Origin: Caulobacter sp. UNC358MFTsu5.1
Lineage (GTDB): Bacteria > Pseudomonadota > Alphaproteobacteria > Caulobacterales > Caulobacteraceae
DNA length: 64,000 nucleotides
Direction of reading: 5' to 3'
Assembly (NCBI RefSeq): GCF_000712075.1
Contig: NZ_JONW01000002.1
Coordinates: forward strand, 95,658 to 159,657
A model generated the notes under the pieces. The model was not told the origin of the DNA. It saw only the letters and a program-made list of their open reading frames with translations, and ran no database searches. Both the position numbers and the translations under genes were made by a program. This document shows positions 1 to 7,922 of the stretch, one piece after another (within the stretch, counting starts at the first letter, position 1; each line of letters opens with the position of its first letter).

Positions 1-106
1 CGGCGACCCTGCGGTTCCACCAGGCCTGCCCCGGGCGGGGCGGGGACCTGGAATGCGAAAACCGCGGCGCGCGCGTTCTGTTGCGCGGCCGCGGCTTCAC
101 GATGGT

Positions 107-138
107 GGAGAGCCGGCTGAGGGTGGAACCGGCTCTCC
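107..138 (-). terminator. Hairpin past the 3' end of the secreted-protein gene
   Basis: Ten-base arms (107-116 and 129-138, GGAGAGCCGG and its complement) flank a 12-base loop just past the stop codon of the minus-strand gene ending at 155. No clear T-run follows on the minus strand, so termination is only suggested. Nothing else is supported in bases 1-106. Confidence 0.35.
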
Positions 139-154
139 GTTAGCCCTCACGGGC

Positions 155-532
155 CTAGTAGCGACGGCCGTAGCGGTCGCCGTCGTGGCGCTCGTAGCGG
201 ATCTGGGCGCTGATGCGGTCGTAGCGGCGATCCAGGTCGGCGCGTTCCCAGCCGCTCAGGCCGCCGCGACGATAGCGGCTTTCCAGACGGGCGGTTTCAC
301 GCAGGTCGCCCTTCAGGCGCCAGGCTTCGTTGCGGGTCAGGCCGCCGCTGCGGATGCCCATGTCGATCCGCTGGTCCAGGCGGGCGACACGGTCGCCGCC
401 GATGTCCTGGTAGCCGCGGTCATAACCACGGTCGTAGCCGGGACCGGGGCCATAGGCCTGGGCCGAGGCGACAGCGGGGACGGCGGCGGCGACAGCCGAG
501 ACCGCGGCGATCGAAAGCAGAATCTTTTTCAT
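155..532 (-). CDS. Small secreted Arg/Tyr/Gly-rich protein of unknown function
   Basis: A 125-residue protein starting at MKKILLS. A classic Sec signal peptide covers about residues 1-23 (lysines, hydrophobic Ala/Val core, ASAQA cleavage region), so it is exported to the periplasm or beyond. The mature part opens with a Tyr/Gly/Pro/Asp-rich stretch (GPGPGYDRGYDRGY), then two related helical segments (GLTRNEAWRL and GLSGWERADLDRR) that look like a degenerate duplication of a short helical unit. The longer reading frame upstream (to 598) was not used because the signal peptide begins at this ATG. It has many Arg and Tyr and no Cys. I do not recognise a named family; similar small secreted proteins occur widely in Caulobacterales and sphingomonads. 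Confidence 0.75.
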   Translation of the reverse strand: MKKILLSIAAVSAVAAAVPAVASAQAYGPGPGYDRGYDRGYQDIGGDRVARLDQRIDMGIRSGGLTRNEAWRLKGDLRETARLESRYRRGGLSGWERADLDRRYDRISAQIRYERHDGDRYGRRY

Positions 533-662
533 CGGTACGGTTCCTCTTGAACATTTCCGACGCCCGACGGGGACGACGTTGACGACAAGAGACCACACCC
601 AGCCTGAAGCGGTTCTGAGCCGCTCGTTATGTTCTGTTCAGGTACCTGAACACCCCAAACGC

Positions 663-789
663 CCGCTCATCCCGGCGAATGCCGGGACCCAGATCCCAAG
701 GCGTCTGGGCTGGTTGGATGAACGCCGAGCTTCTGGAGCCCGCCACACCGTTATTCCATCTGGGTCCCGGCATTCGCCGGGATGAGCGG
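663..789. repeat. Palindromic repeat element, family A copy 1
   Basis: Two perfectly complementary 32-base arms (663-694 and 758-789) enclose about 63 bases. Each arm contains its own hairpin CCCGGCGAATGCCGGG, giving the two-hairpin architecture of REPIN-type elements. Copies 2 (7789-7909) and 3 (44826-44954) share the arms. The asymmetric centre shows that this copy lies in the opposite orientation. It sits between two minus-strand genes. Confidence 0.9.
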
Positions 790-794
790 AGCTG

Positions 795-2678
795 TTAAGC
801 CGCAGCCGTCTTCGCGCCGTCGCGCCGGGCGATGGCCACGGCGGTCTCGATGGCGTCGTACAGCTTGGTGACCTCGATCGGCTTGGCGACGTGGCCGTCC
901 ATGCCGGCGGCCATGTAGCCCTCGACCTGGTGGACCAGGGCGTTGGCGGTGACGGCGACGATCGGGATGCGCTTGCGGCTCTCGCTGACCTCGAGCGCGC
1001 GGATGGTGCGGGCCGCCTCGACGCCGTCCATGACCGGCATGTGGATGTCCATCAGGACGATGTCGTGGCCGCCGCGCTTCCAGGCCTCGACGCAGGCCGC
1101 GCCGTCGGCCACCAGCTCGACCTCGGCGCCCAGCGGGGCCAGGACGGCGGCGATGACCTTCTGGTTGGTCGGATTGTCGTCGGCGGCCAGCACCCGCAGG
1201 CGGCGCTCGGATTCGATCGGCGGCGGGGCCGCCTCGACCTGGGCCGGCACGGTCGCCTCGCCGCGCGGCATGGCCACCACGACGGTGAAGGTCGAGCCCT
1301 GGCCCTCGCGGCTCTGCACATGCACGCCGCCGCCCATCAGGGTGGCCAGCTCGTTGCAGATCGACAGGCCCAGGCCCGAGCCGCCGAACCGGCGGGTGGT
1401 CGAGCTGTCGGCCTGGACGAACTTGTCGAACAGGCGGGGCAGGGTCTCGGCGTCGATGCCGATGCCGGTGTCGACCACGTCGACGCGCAGGCCGCTGCCG
1501 TCGTCGGCCGAGGCGAAGCGCACCGAGACGCTGCCTTCCAGCGTGAACTTCAGGGCGTTGGAGACCAGGTTGCCCAGGATCTGGCGCAGGCGGTCGGCGT
1601 CACCGCGCCACGAACCCAGGGCTTCGGGCGCGACGAAGACGCCGAACTCCAGGTTCTTGGCCCGGGCCTGGGTGGTGTAGGACTCGCGGACCGACAGGGC
1701 CAGGCTGGCCAGGTCGAAGTCGCGCTCCACCAGGTCCAGGCGCCCGGCCTCGATCTTCGACAGGTCCAGCACGTCGTTGAGCACCGACAGCAGCAGGCCG
1801 CCGGATTCGCGGATCACCGACAGGCGCTCGCGCTGGGCGGGGCTGAGCTCGCCCATGGCCATCACCTCGGTCATGGCCAGCACCCCGTTCAGCGGGGTGC
1901 GGATCTCGTGGCTCATATTGGCCAGGAAGTGCGACTTCAGGACATTGGCGGCGTTGGCGTCGTCGCGCGCCTTGACCAGTTCGGCCATGGCGCCGCGCAG
2001 GTCGTGGTCGTTGATCTCCAGCCGCGAGACCAGATGGTTGAAGCTGTCGGTCAGGCTCTGGAAGACGTCGTCGTCGGCGGCCTGCTCCACCGGCTTGAAC
2101 TGGCCGTTGGCGGCCACTTCGCGCATGGCGTTGGACAGGCGCTCCATCGGCTTGGTCATGCGGCGGGCCAGGCCGTTGGCCAGCAGGATCGCCAGGCCGG
2201 CCGAGCCGAAGAACAGGGTGCCGGTCAGGGCCAGGTCGCGGGCCACGATGTCGGTCAGGCTGGGGCGACGGGCCGCCAGGGACAGGGTGCCGACCTGGCG
2301 CGAACCCAGCTTCACGGGGCGGACCAGGGTGTCGACTTCGGAATCCTTGGCCGCGCCCACCTGGGCCACGGGCTGGCCGCTCATGTCGATCAGGCTGACG
2401 GAGACGACGTTGGGCGCCTTGGCCACCGCCTCGAGGGCGCGATAGACGCCGACGGTGTTGTGGTCGGCCATCGGCGCGGCGGCGCCGGCCGCCACCATCT
2501 GGGCCAGGATTTCATGATTGGCCCGGGATTCCTGGCGGGCGACGCTCCACTGCTGGACCATGAAGCATAGGCAAGCCGCCAGCAGCGCGACCACCGTGGT
2601 GGTCAGCGCGACAGCCGAAATCCGCGCCTGCAGAGGCGCGTGAGTCGCGGCTTCAGAGCTGCGGCTGTCGTCGATCAT
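795..2678 (-). CDS. Hybrid sensor histidine kinase with CHASE8-like periplasmic domain
   Basis: A 627-residue hybrid kinase. Order: N-terminal membrane segment (about residues 20-42), periplasmic sensor region (about 45-140) resembling CHASE8, second membrane segment (about 148-170), HAMP linker, dimerisation/phosphoacceptor domain with SHEIRTPLNG (His257), ATPase domain with N-box NLVSNALK, G1 DTGIGI and G2 GGSGLGLSI, and a C-terminal receiver with Asp544 in VLMDIHMP. All catalytic residues are present, so it should autophosphorylate and pass phosphate to its own receiver. An HPt partner is needed but not visible nearby. The start was set at MIDDSRSS because GGGA lies just upstream; a 30-residue extension to 2768 is possible. 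It is divergent from the gene at 2849. Confidence 0.9.
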   Translation of the reverse strand: MIDDSRSSEAATHAPLQARISAVALTTTVVALLAACLCFMVQQWSVARQESRANHEILAQMVAAGAAAPMADHNTVGVYRALEAVAKAPNVVSVSLIDMSGQPVAQVGAAKDSEVDTLVRPVKLGSRQVGTLSLAARRPSLTDIVARDLALTGTLFFGSAGLAILLANGLARRMTKPMERLSNAMREVAANGQFKPVEQAADDDVFQSLTDSFNHLVSRLEINDHDLRGAMAELVKARDDANAANVLKSHFLANMSHEIRTPLNGVLAMTEVMAMGELSPAQRERLSVIRESGGLLLSVLNDVLDLSKIEAGRLDLVERDFDLASLALSVRESYTTQARAKNLEFGVFVAPEALGSWRGDADRLRQILGNLVSNALKFTLEGSVSVRFASADDGSGLRVDVVDTGIGIDAETLPRLFDKFVQADSSTTRRFGGSGLGLSICNELATLMGGGVHVQSREGQGSTFTVVVAMPRGEATVPAQVEAAPPPIESERRLRVLAADDNPTNQKVIAAVLAPLGAEVELVADGAACVEAWKRGGHDIVLMDIHMPVMDGVEAARTIRALEVSESRKRIPIVAVTANALVHQVEGYMAAGMDGHVAKPIEVTKLYDAIETAVAIARRDGAKTAAA

Positions 2679-2798
2679 TTCCCGTCCCAGGAGAATCCTA
2701 GAGGTCGAGCTTGCCCCAATCTTCCTAACGCTTCGCTTCCAAGATACAGCGGCCCCGCGACAAAACAACGTTAACGCGCATTTCTCATTGCACAGTTC

Positions 2799-2814
2799 TT
2801 AACTTTTCGTTTAC
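2799..2814 (+). promoter_or_regulatory. CtrA-box-like site between divergent genes
   Basis: TTAA, seven bases, TTTAC: one mismatch from the CtrA consensus TTAA-N7-TTAAC. It lies 35 bases upstream of the GTG start at 2849, inside an AT-richer stretch of the 170 bp divergent region. Candidate only. Confidence 0.35.
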
Positions 2815-2848
2815 CTCTATCCTTAGTCTTTCATTAAGGAGATGGGGC

Positions 2849-3196
2849 GTGGAAAAGGTTTTTGTCGTCAAGCGTGTGGCCAGCAAGCTGCATGGGACCG
2901 AGGCCGCGATCGACGCGGCGATGGTGCAAACCGCCGAAATGATGTCGGAACTCGTCCAAGCCCGTAAGGATCTGGGCCTGTCGCCGACCTTCGCCGCCGA
3001 CGTCACCAGCAAGGTGATCGCGGCTATGTCCGCTCTGTCGGAAGCTCGCGAAGCCATGGTCTCGGCTCACGCCGACCTGGATGAAAAGCGTCTGCGTCTG
3101 GGCGTCCGCACCAAGATGATCGGCTGGGACATGAAGGACGGTTCGTTCGCTTCGGCCGACGTCCAAGGCTCCGAGCGGATCGCCGAAGCCGGCTAA
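2849..3196 (+). CDS. Small conserved helical protein, function unknown
   Basis: A 115-residue soluble protein starting at GTG, chosen because AAGGAG lies seven bases upstream and no in-frame ATG is nearby. It has no signal peptide or membrane segment. The composition is rich in Ala, Met, Val and charged residues, with a long predicted helix over about residues 15-85. The tail includes GWDMKDGSFASADVQGSERI. Codon usage and a strong ribosome site indicate a real, well-translated gene. I do not recognise a family. The possible CtrA box upstream and the divergent hybrid kinase suggest, but do not prove, cell-cycle or signalling-linked expression. Confidence 0.75.
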   Translation: MEKVFVVKRVASKLHGTEAAIDAAMVQTAEMMSELVQARKDLGLSPTFAADVTSKVIAAMSALSEAREAMVSAHADLDEKRLRLGVRTKMIGWDMKDGSFASADVQGSERIAEAG

Positions 3197-3230
3197 TCGA
3201 AGCCAGCTAAGCAATATTGCAAGAGTTTAA

Positions 3231-3268
3231 TCCCTAGGGTCTCTAATTCGCGTTAGAGACTCTAGGGA
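3231..3268 (+). promoter_or_regulatory. 16-bp stem hairpin ending on the start codon of the next gene
   Basis: Arms 3231-3246 (TCCCTAGGGTCTCTAA) and 3253-3268 pair with a single mismatch around the loop TTCGCG. The right arm ends on the A of the ATG at 3268. It could be the terminator of the 2849 gene (no T-run), an operator, or an RNA stem that hides the ribosome site (TAGGG) of the membrane protein. Confidence 0.55.
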
Positions 3269-3693
3269 TGCACCTGCAAATCGCACCTCTGCTGGGATGG
3301 AGCGCCACCTTCTTGGTGTGCGGCTTGGCGTGGATCAAAGGGTCCGCGGCCGAGCGCTGGGGCAGCTTGATCGTGCTGGCCGGATCGGTGGTCGCCCTGA
3401 TCATCCAGATGGTCCTGCCCCCGCGGCCCGAGGCGATCGCCCTGCTGCTGTCCGAAGGGCTCTATAGCCTCGCTTTCCTGATGCTGGCCCTGCGCTACAC
3501 CAGCCCCTGGCTGGGCGGCGCGATGCTGCTGCAGGCCACGCAGTTCGGCCTGCACGCCTACTACATCGTCGCCGAGCGCAAGCACGACCTGACCTACGGG
3601 ATCGTCAACAACCTGAATTCCGCCGGGGTGCTGGTCTGCATCCTGTTCGGGATTTTCGCCTCGGCCCGCCGCCGGGCCCGCGCCGCAAAATAA
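3268..3693 (+). CDS. Small integral membrane protein, function unknown
   Basis: A 141-residue protein with about four hydrophobic segments (roughly residues 8-24, 33-52, 60-77 and 117-135), so it is an inner-membrane protein. It has a basic C-terminus (ASARRRARAAK), suggesting that end is cytoplasmic. The only ribosome-site-like sequence (CTAGGG) lies in the hairpin that overlaps the start codon, so translation may be structurally controlled. No catalytic motif is visible and I do not recognise a named family. The next gene, serC, has its own leader. Confidence 0.7.
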   Translation: MHLQIAPLLGWSATFLVCGLAWIKGSAAERWGSLIVLAGSVVALIIQMVLPPRPEAIALLLSEGLYSLAFLMLALRYTSPWLGGAMLLQATQFGLHAYYIVAERKHDLTYGIVNNLNSAGVLVCILFGIFASARRRARAAK

Positions 3694-3695
3694 TT

Positions 3696-3828
3696 GCCTG
3701 GTACGGACGATTTGTCCGTCGCACGGCAAAATCTCTCCTTGCCTTCGTCGCCGAAACGGGGTTTCTCGCCGGCGGGCCACATCCCCCCAACGGGATGCAG
3801 TCCATCTGTAAGGATGGGAGACATCGCT
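3696..3828 (+). promoter_or_regulatory. Structured leader upstream of serC (candidate serC-type RNA)
   Basis: The 133 bases before serC contain a hairpin of CGGAC and GTCCG around 3705-3720, a CATCCC/GGGATG hairpin at 3780-3797, and a hairpin at 3801-3818 in which TCCATC pairs with GATGGG, covering the purine-rich ribosome site just before the ATG. A conserved RNA named the serC motif has been described upstream of serC-serA in Alphaproteobacteria, and the gene context here matches. Assignment to that exact motif was not checked against a covariance model. Confidence 0.45.
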
Positions 3829-5004
3829 ATGACCACGACCCTCGCCAAGCCGGCGATCCGCCCGGCTCGTCCCGAGTTCTCTTCCGGCCCCTGCGCCAAG
3901 CGCCCCGGCTGGACCCCCGAAAATCTCAGAAACGCCGTATTGGGCCGGTCGCACCGCTCCAAGCTGGGCAAGGGCCGCCTGAAGGCCGCCATCGACCAGA
4001 CGCGCGAAGTGCTGGAAGTCCCCGCCGACTTCCTGATCGGCATCGTCGCCGGTTCGGACACCGGCGCCGTCGAGATGGCGATGTGGTCGATGCTGGGCGC
4101 CAAGCCCGTGCAGCTGCTGGCCTTCGAGTCCTTCGGCAAGGACTGGGTCACCGACGTGACCAAGCAGCTGAAGCTGCCGAACGTGGAAGTGCTCGACGCG
4201 CCCTACGGCCAGCTGCCCGACACTTCCAAGGTCGATCCGGCCAAGGACCTGGTCTTCACCTGGAACGGCACCACCTCGGGCGTCCGCGTCCCGAACGCCG
4301 ACTTCATCAGCGCCGACCGCGAAGGCATCACCATCTGCGACGCCACCAGCGCCGCCTTCGCCCAGGACCTGGACTGGACCAAGCTCGATGTCGTGACCTT
4401 CTCCTGGCAGAAGGCGCTGGGCGGCGAGGGCGCGCACGGGATCCTGATCCTGTCGCCGCGCGCCGTGGCCCGTCTTGAGAGCTACACCCCCGCCTGGCCG
4501 ATGCCGAAGCTGTTCCGCATGACCAAGGGCGGCAAGATCGCGGCCGACATCTTCGAGGGCGCGACGATCAACACCCCGTCGATGCTCTGCGTCGAAGATG
4601 CGCTCGACGCCCTGAAGTGGGCTTCGTCCATCGGCGGCCTGGAAGCCATGCAGGCCCGCGCCGACCAGAACCTGGCCGTGCTGGCCGACTGGGTGGCCAA
4701 GACCCCGTGGGTCGAGTTCCTGGCGGCGACGCCGGAAATCCGCTCCAACACCTCGGTGTGCCTCAAGGTCGTCGATCCCAAGATCACGGCGCTGTCGGAC
4801 GACGCCCAGGCCGACTTCGCCAAGAAGCTGGCCTCGCTGCTCGAGAAGGAGGGCGCGGCCCTCGACATCGGCGGCTATCGCGACGCCCCGGCCGGCCTGC
4901 GCATCTGGTGCGGCGCCACCGTCGAGGCCTCGGACCTCGAGGCCCTGACGCCGTGGCTGGACTGGGCGTTCGCGTCCGTCTCGGCCGAACTGGCCGCCGC
5001 TTAA
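3829..5004 (+). CDS. serC: Phosphoserine aminotransferase
   Basis: A 391-residue PLP enzyme that converts 3-phosphohydroxypyruvate and glutamate to phosphoserine, the second step of serine synthesis; it also serves pyridoxine synthesis in many bacteria. Family signs: N-terminal [15 protein letters not shown] substrate loop, [15 protein letters not shown], and [14 protein letters not shown], in which the lysine binds PLP. This is the long alphaproteobacterial form. The start is the ATG after GGGAG at 3816-3820. serA follows 152 bases downstream on the same strand, separated by a palindromic repeat, so serine synthesis steps one and two are adjacent. The structured leader upstream is the likely control point. 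Confidence 0.96.
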   Translation: MTTTLAKPAIRPARPEFSSGPCAKRPGWTPENLRNAVLGRSHRSKLGKGRLKAAIDQTREVLEVPADFLIGIVAGSDTGAVEMAMWSMLGAKPVQLLAFESFGKDWVTDVTKQLKLPNVEVLDAPYGQLPDTSKVDPAKDLVFTWNGTTSGVRVPNADFISADREGITICDATSAAFAQDLDWTKLDVVTFSWQKALGGEGAHGILILSPRAVARLESYTPAWPMPKLFRMTKGGKIAADIFEGATINTPSMLCVEDALDALKWASSIGGLEAMQARADQNLAVLADWVAKTPWVEFLAATPEIRSNTSVCLKVVDPKITALSDDAQADFAKKLASLLEKEGAALDIGGYRDAPAGLRIWCGATVEASDLEALTPWLDWAFASVSAELAAA

Positions 5005-5019
5005 CCTAGCGCCCTAGAA

Positions 5020-5121
5020 CCCCCTCAGTCGCTCCGCGACAGCTCCCCCGGAGGGGGAGCATCGCAGCGGGCAGGTCCTCCCCCCCTCTGGGGGAGGCAG
5101 CCCGAAGGGCCGGAGGGGGCC
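5020..5121. repeat. Palindromic repeat element, family B copy 1
   Basis: A GC-rich element of about 102 bases starting CCCCCTCAGTCGCTCCGCGA and ending CCGGAGGGGGCC. It is made of two nested hairpins plus complementary ends. It lies between serC and serA. A close copy lies at 13861-13958 inside imuB. Confidence 0.85.
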
Positions 5122-5156
5122 TTCACCGCACACCATTCTCCGCAAGGAACCCCGAC

Positions 5157-6737
5157 ATGACCGCTCCCCGCGTCCTCATCGCCGACAAGCTCAGCCCCGC
5201 CGCCGTCGACATCTTCAAGAACCGCGGCCTGGACTTCGACATCAAGACCGGCCTGTCCAAGGACGAGCTGATCGCCGTGATCGGCGACTATGACGGCATC
5301 GCCATCCGCTCGGGCGCCAAGCTCGACAAGGACGTGATCGCCGCCGCCCACAAGCTGCGCGTCATCGCCCGCGCCGGCATCGGCGTCGACAACGTCGACA
5401 TCCCGGCCGCCACGGCCAAGGGCATCGTGGTGATGAACACCCCGTTCGGCAACTCGATCACCACGGCCGAGCACGCCATCGCCATGATGTTCGCCCTGGC
5501 CCGCCAGCTGCCCCAGGCCGACGCCTCCACCCAGGCCGGCAAGTGGGAGAAGAACCGCTTCATGGGCGTGGAGCTGTTCGCCAAGACCCTGGGCCTGATC
5601 GGCGCCGGCAACATCGGCGGCATCGTCGCCGACCGGGCGCTGGGCCTGAAGATGAAGGTCGTGGCCTACGACCCCTTCCTGTCGCCGGAACGCGCCATCG
5701 AGATGGGCGTCGAGAAGGTCGAGCTGGAAGAGCTGCTGGCCCGCGCCGACGTCATCACCCTGCACACCCCGCTGACCGACAAGACCCGCAACATCCTGTC
5801 GGCCGAGAACCTGGCCAAGACCAAGAAGGGCGTGCTGATCGTCAACTGCGCCCGCGGCGGCCTGGTGGACGAGACGGTCCTGCGCAAGCTCCTGGACGAC
5901 GGCCACGTGGGCGGCGCGGCCTTCGACGTGTTCGTCACCGAGCCGGCCAAGGAGAACCCGCTGTTCGGCTCGGACAAGGTCGTGGCCACCCCGCACCTGG
6001 GCGCCAGCACCGCCGAGGCCCAGGAGAACGTGGCCCTGCAGGTCGCCGAACAGGTCAGCGACTACCTGCTGACCGGTGCGGTCACCAACGCCCTGAACAG
6101 CCCGTCGATCACGGCGGAAGAGGCCCCCAAGCTGAAGCCGTTCGTGGCCCTGGCCGAGAAGATCGGCGCCCTGGCCGGCCAGATGGTCGACTTCGGCATC
6201 TCGGCGATCGACATCGCCTTCGAAGGCGAGGTCTCCAAGCTGAACGTCAAGCCGATGAGCTCGGCCGCCCTGGCCGGGATCCTCAAGCCGATGCTGGCCG
6301 AGATCAACATGGTCTCCGCCCCGGCCGTGGCCAAGGAGCGCGGCATCACCGTCTCGGAGAGCCGCCAGGAGGTCAGCCCCACCTATGACAGCCTGATGCG
6401 CATCACCATCACCACCGAGAAGGGCAAGCGCGCCTTCGCCGGCACGGTGATCGCCGGCGCGCCGCGCATCGTCGAGGTCAAGGGCATGGAGCTGGACGCG
6501 GGCTTCTCGCCGGCCATGCTCTACATCAACAACCTGGACAAGCCGGGCTTCATCGGCGCCCTGGGCATGCTGCTGGGCGAGGCGGGCGTCAACATCGCCA
6601 CCTTCAACCTGGGCCGCGTCTCGGCCGACGAGGACGCCATCGCCCTGGTCGGCGTCGACCAGGCCCCGGACGAGGCCCTGCTGGCCAAGATCCAGGCCCT
6701 GCCGCACGTCAAGGAAGCCCGCGCCCTGACGTTCTAG
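5157..6737 (+). CDS. serA: D-3-phosphoglycerate dehydrogenase
   Basis: A 526-residue NAD-dependent enzyme oxidising 3-phosphoglycerate to 3-phosphohydroxypyruvate, the committed step of serine synthesis. Domains in order: substrate-binding halves flanking a Rossmann domain with GLIGAGNIGG (about residues 146-155), catalytic Arg in NCARGG, a Glu in the TEPAKENPLF region, His in TPHLGAST, then an intervening domain (about 320-450) and a C-terminal ACT domain (YINNLDKPGFIGALG onward). This is the long, mycobacterial-type form. The ACT domain usually senses serine. The ATG follows AAGGAACCCCGAC. It forms the serine pathway block with serC. Confidence 0.97.
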   Translation: MTAPRVLIADKLSPAAVDIFKNRGLDFDIKTGLSKDELIAVIGDYDGIAIRSGAKLDKDVIAAAHKLRVIARAGIGVDNVDIPAATAKGIVVMNTPFGNSITTAEHAIAMMFALARQLPQADASTQAGKWEKNRFMGVELFAKTLGLIGAGNIGGIVADRALGLKMKVVAYDPFLSPERAIEMGVEKVELEELLARADVITLHTPLTDKTRNILSAENLAKTKKGVLIVNCARGGLVDETVLRKLLDDGHVGGAAFDVFVTEPAKENPLFGSDKVVATPHLGASTAEAQENVALQVAEQVSDYLLTGAVTNALNSPSITAEEAPKLKPFVALAEKIGALAGQMVDFGISAIDIAFEGEVSKLNVKPMSSAALAGILKPMLAEINMVSAPAVAKERGITVSESRQEVSPTYDSLMRITITTEKGKRAFAGTVIAGAPRIVEVKGMELDAGFSPAMLYINNLDKPGFIGALGMLLGEAGVNIATFNLGRVSADEDAIALVGVDQAPDEALLAKIQALPHVKEARALTF

Positions 6738-6792
6738 GAAACTGAGCCACAGTCCCCGGCCTCGCGCCGGGGACGAAGCCCTGGGGGACGCC

Positions 6793-7290
6793 GTGGATCT
6801 TTTGGATGAGCGATGGCTGGGCCTGCTGGGCGGCTACCGTTTGCCCTATGACCCCCGCCCGGCCCTCAAGGCGATTGACGACGATCAGGGCGCCGAAGCC
6901 GCCTGGTCGGAACTCTGGGAAGAGCTCCACCACCAGGGCGACGTCGATGTCGCCTCCTACGCCGCCGTGCCGTGGATCGCGCGCCTGGCCGCCGATGGAA
7001 AGGCGGGCGGATGGAACGCCTACGCACTGGCGGCCACCATCGAACAGTCACGCGTCCATGACCGAAACCCGCCGATCCCGGACTGGCTGTCCGCCGACTA
7101 TGCCCAGGCCTGGGAGACGCTGCTGGCGGCCGCCCTGGACCTCCTGCGCGTTGCCGAGGATCCGACCGTGGTCGGCAGCGCCCTGGCCGTGGTGGCCGTC
7201 CGCAAGCGCCTGCCCGTCCTGGCGCGGCTGGCGGGGGAATTCAACGAGGCCGAGCGACAGAAGATCTTCGACCACGGCGTCTGGGTCTAG
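6793..7290 (+). CDS. Hydrophilic protein, function unknown
   Basis: A 165-residue soluble protein starting at GTG after a GGGGGAC ribosome site. It is rich in Trp, Ala and acidic residues, with helical segments and no signal peptide or membrane segment. The N-terminal LLDERWLGLLGGYRLPYDP and central WNAYALAATIEQSR look like a small all-helical fold of the type found in some uncharacterised single-gene families; I do not recognise one. It lies 55 bases after serA and could be co-transcribed with it. Confidence 0.7.
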   Translation: MDLLDERWLGLLGGYRLPYDPRPALKAIDDDQGAEAAWSELWEELHHQGDVDVASYAAVPWIARLAADGKAGGWNAYALAATIEQSRVHDRNPPIPDWLSADYAQAWETLLAAALDLLRVAEDPTVVGSALAVVAVRKRLPVLARLAGEFNEAERQKIFDHGVWV

Positions 7291-7413
7291 GTCGCGCGCG
7301 CCGGCCAAGCAGTTTTGGTGCAGGGCCTGATCGGAAGCGATGAAGTCCGTGTCCCGCCATTTTCAAGCCTCACCGGAACGGCTAGGTGCGGAGGGACCTC
7401 ACCCGGAGTTTCG

Positions 7414-7779
7414 ATGTCCATCCGCGCCCGCAAGATCAATCGCCTGGTCTTCATCGTCTTCCTGGCCGCCTCGGCCTACGCCCTGGCCCGGGCCCTGCTG
7501 CCCGACGACGACAGCATCGGCCTGATCCCGTGGGACAAGGCCAAGCACTTCATCGTCTTCTATGTGCTGAGCGTCCTGGCCAGCCTGGCCCTGCCGCAGA
7601 GCCGGCTGCACCGCATCGGCCTGGTGATCCTGGCGTTCGGCGGCGGGATCGAGGTCCTGCAGGGCCTGGTCGGCCGCGACGCCTCGTGGTTCGACCTGTT
7701 CGCCGACGCCTGCGGCATCAGCGCCGCCTTCGGGCCGATGCTGGTCAGCCAGTGGTGGCGCGGCAAGGCGCGGTTCTAG
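7414..7779 (+). CDS. VanZ-like membrane protein
   Basis: A 121-residue inner-membrane protein with about four membrane segments. VanZ-family signatures are IPWDKAKHFIVFYVLS (the D-K-x-x-H-F pattern) and EVLQGLVGRDASWFDLFADACGI (E-x-x-Q then R-x-x-x-x-D-x-x-A-x-x-x-G). VanZ relatives are linked to low-level teicoplanin resistance in enterococci, but most chromosomal members have no known function. The ATG at 7414 was chosen because CGGAG lies five bases upstream and it removes a long non-conserved extension. It is followed at once by a family A repeat. Confidence 0.75.
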   Translation: MSIRARKINRLVFIVFLAASAYALARALLPDDDSIGLIPWDKAKHFIVFYVLSVLASLALPQSRLHRIGLVILAFGGGIEVLQGLVGRDASWFDLFADACGISAAFGPMLVSQWWRGKARF

Positions 7780-7788
7780 ATTTCAATT

Positions 7789-7909
7789 CCGCTCATCCCG
7801 GCGAATGCCGGGACCCAGATGGAATGGCGGTGTGGTTGACGCCACAAGCGCTGAGCCCTTCCAATCCACTACCCAGGATCCGGGTCCCGGCATTCGCCGG
7901 GATGAGCGG
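7789..7909. repeat. Palindromic repeat element, family A copy 2
   Basis: Left arm 7789-7820 is identical to copy 1. Right arm 7878-7909 differs from its exact complement at one base. It sits between the convergent stop codons of the VanZ-like gene (7779) and the crotonase gene (7923), so it may also terminate transcription from both sides. Confidence 0.9.
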
Positions 7910-7922
7910 TTCTTGAGAGTTC

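Noticed and set aside
53..550. A plus-strand frame opposite the first secreted-protein gene
   Set aside because: The minus-strand frame has a true signal peptide and balanced composition, whereas this one is Ala/Val-rich shadow sequence.
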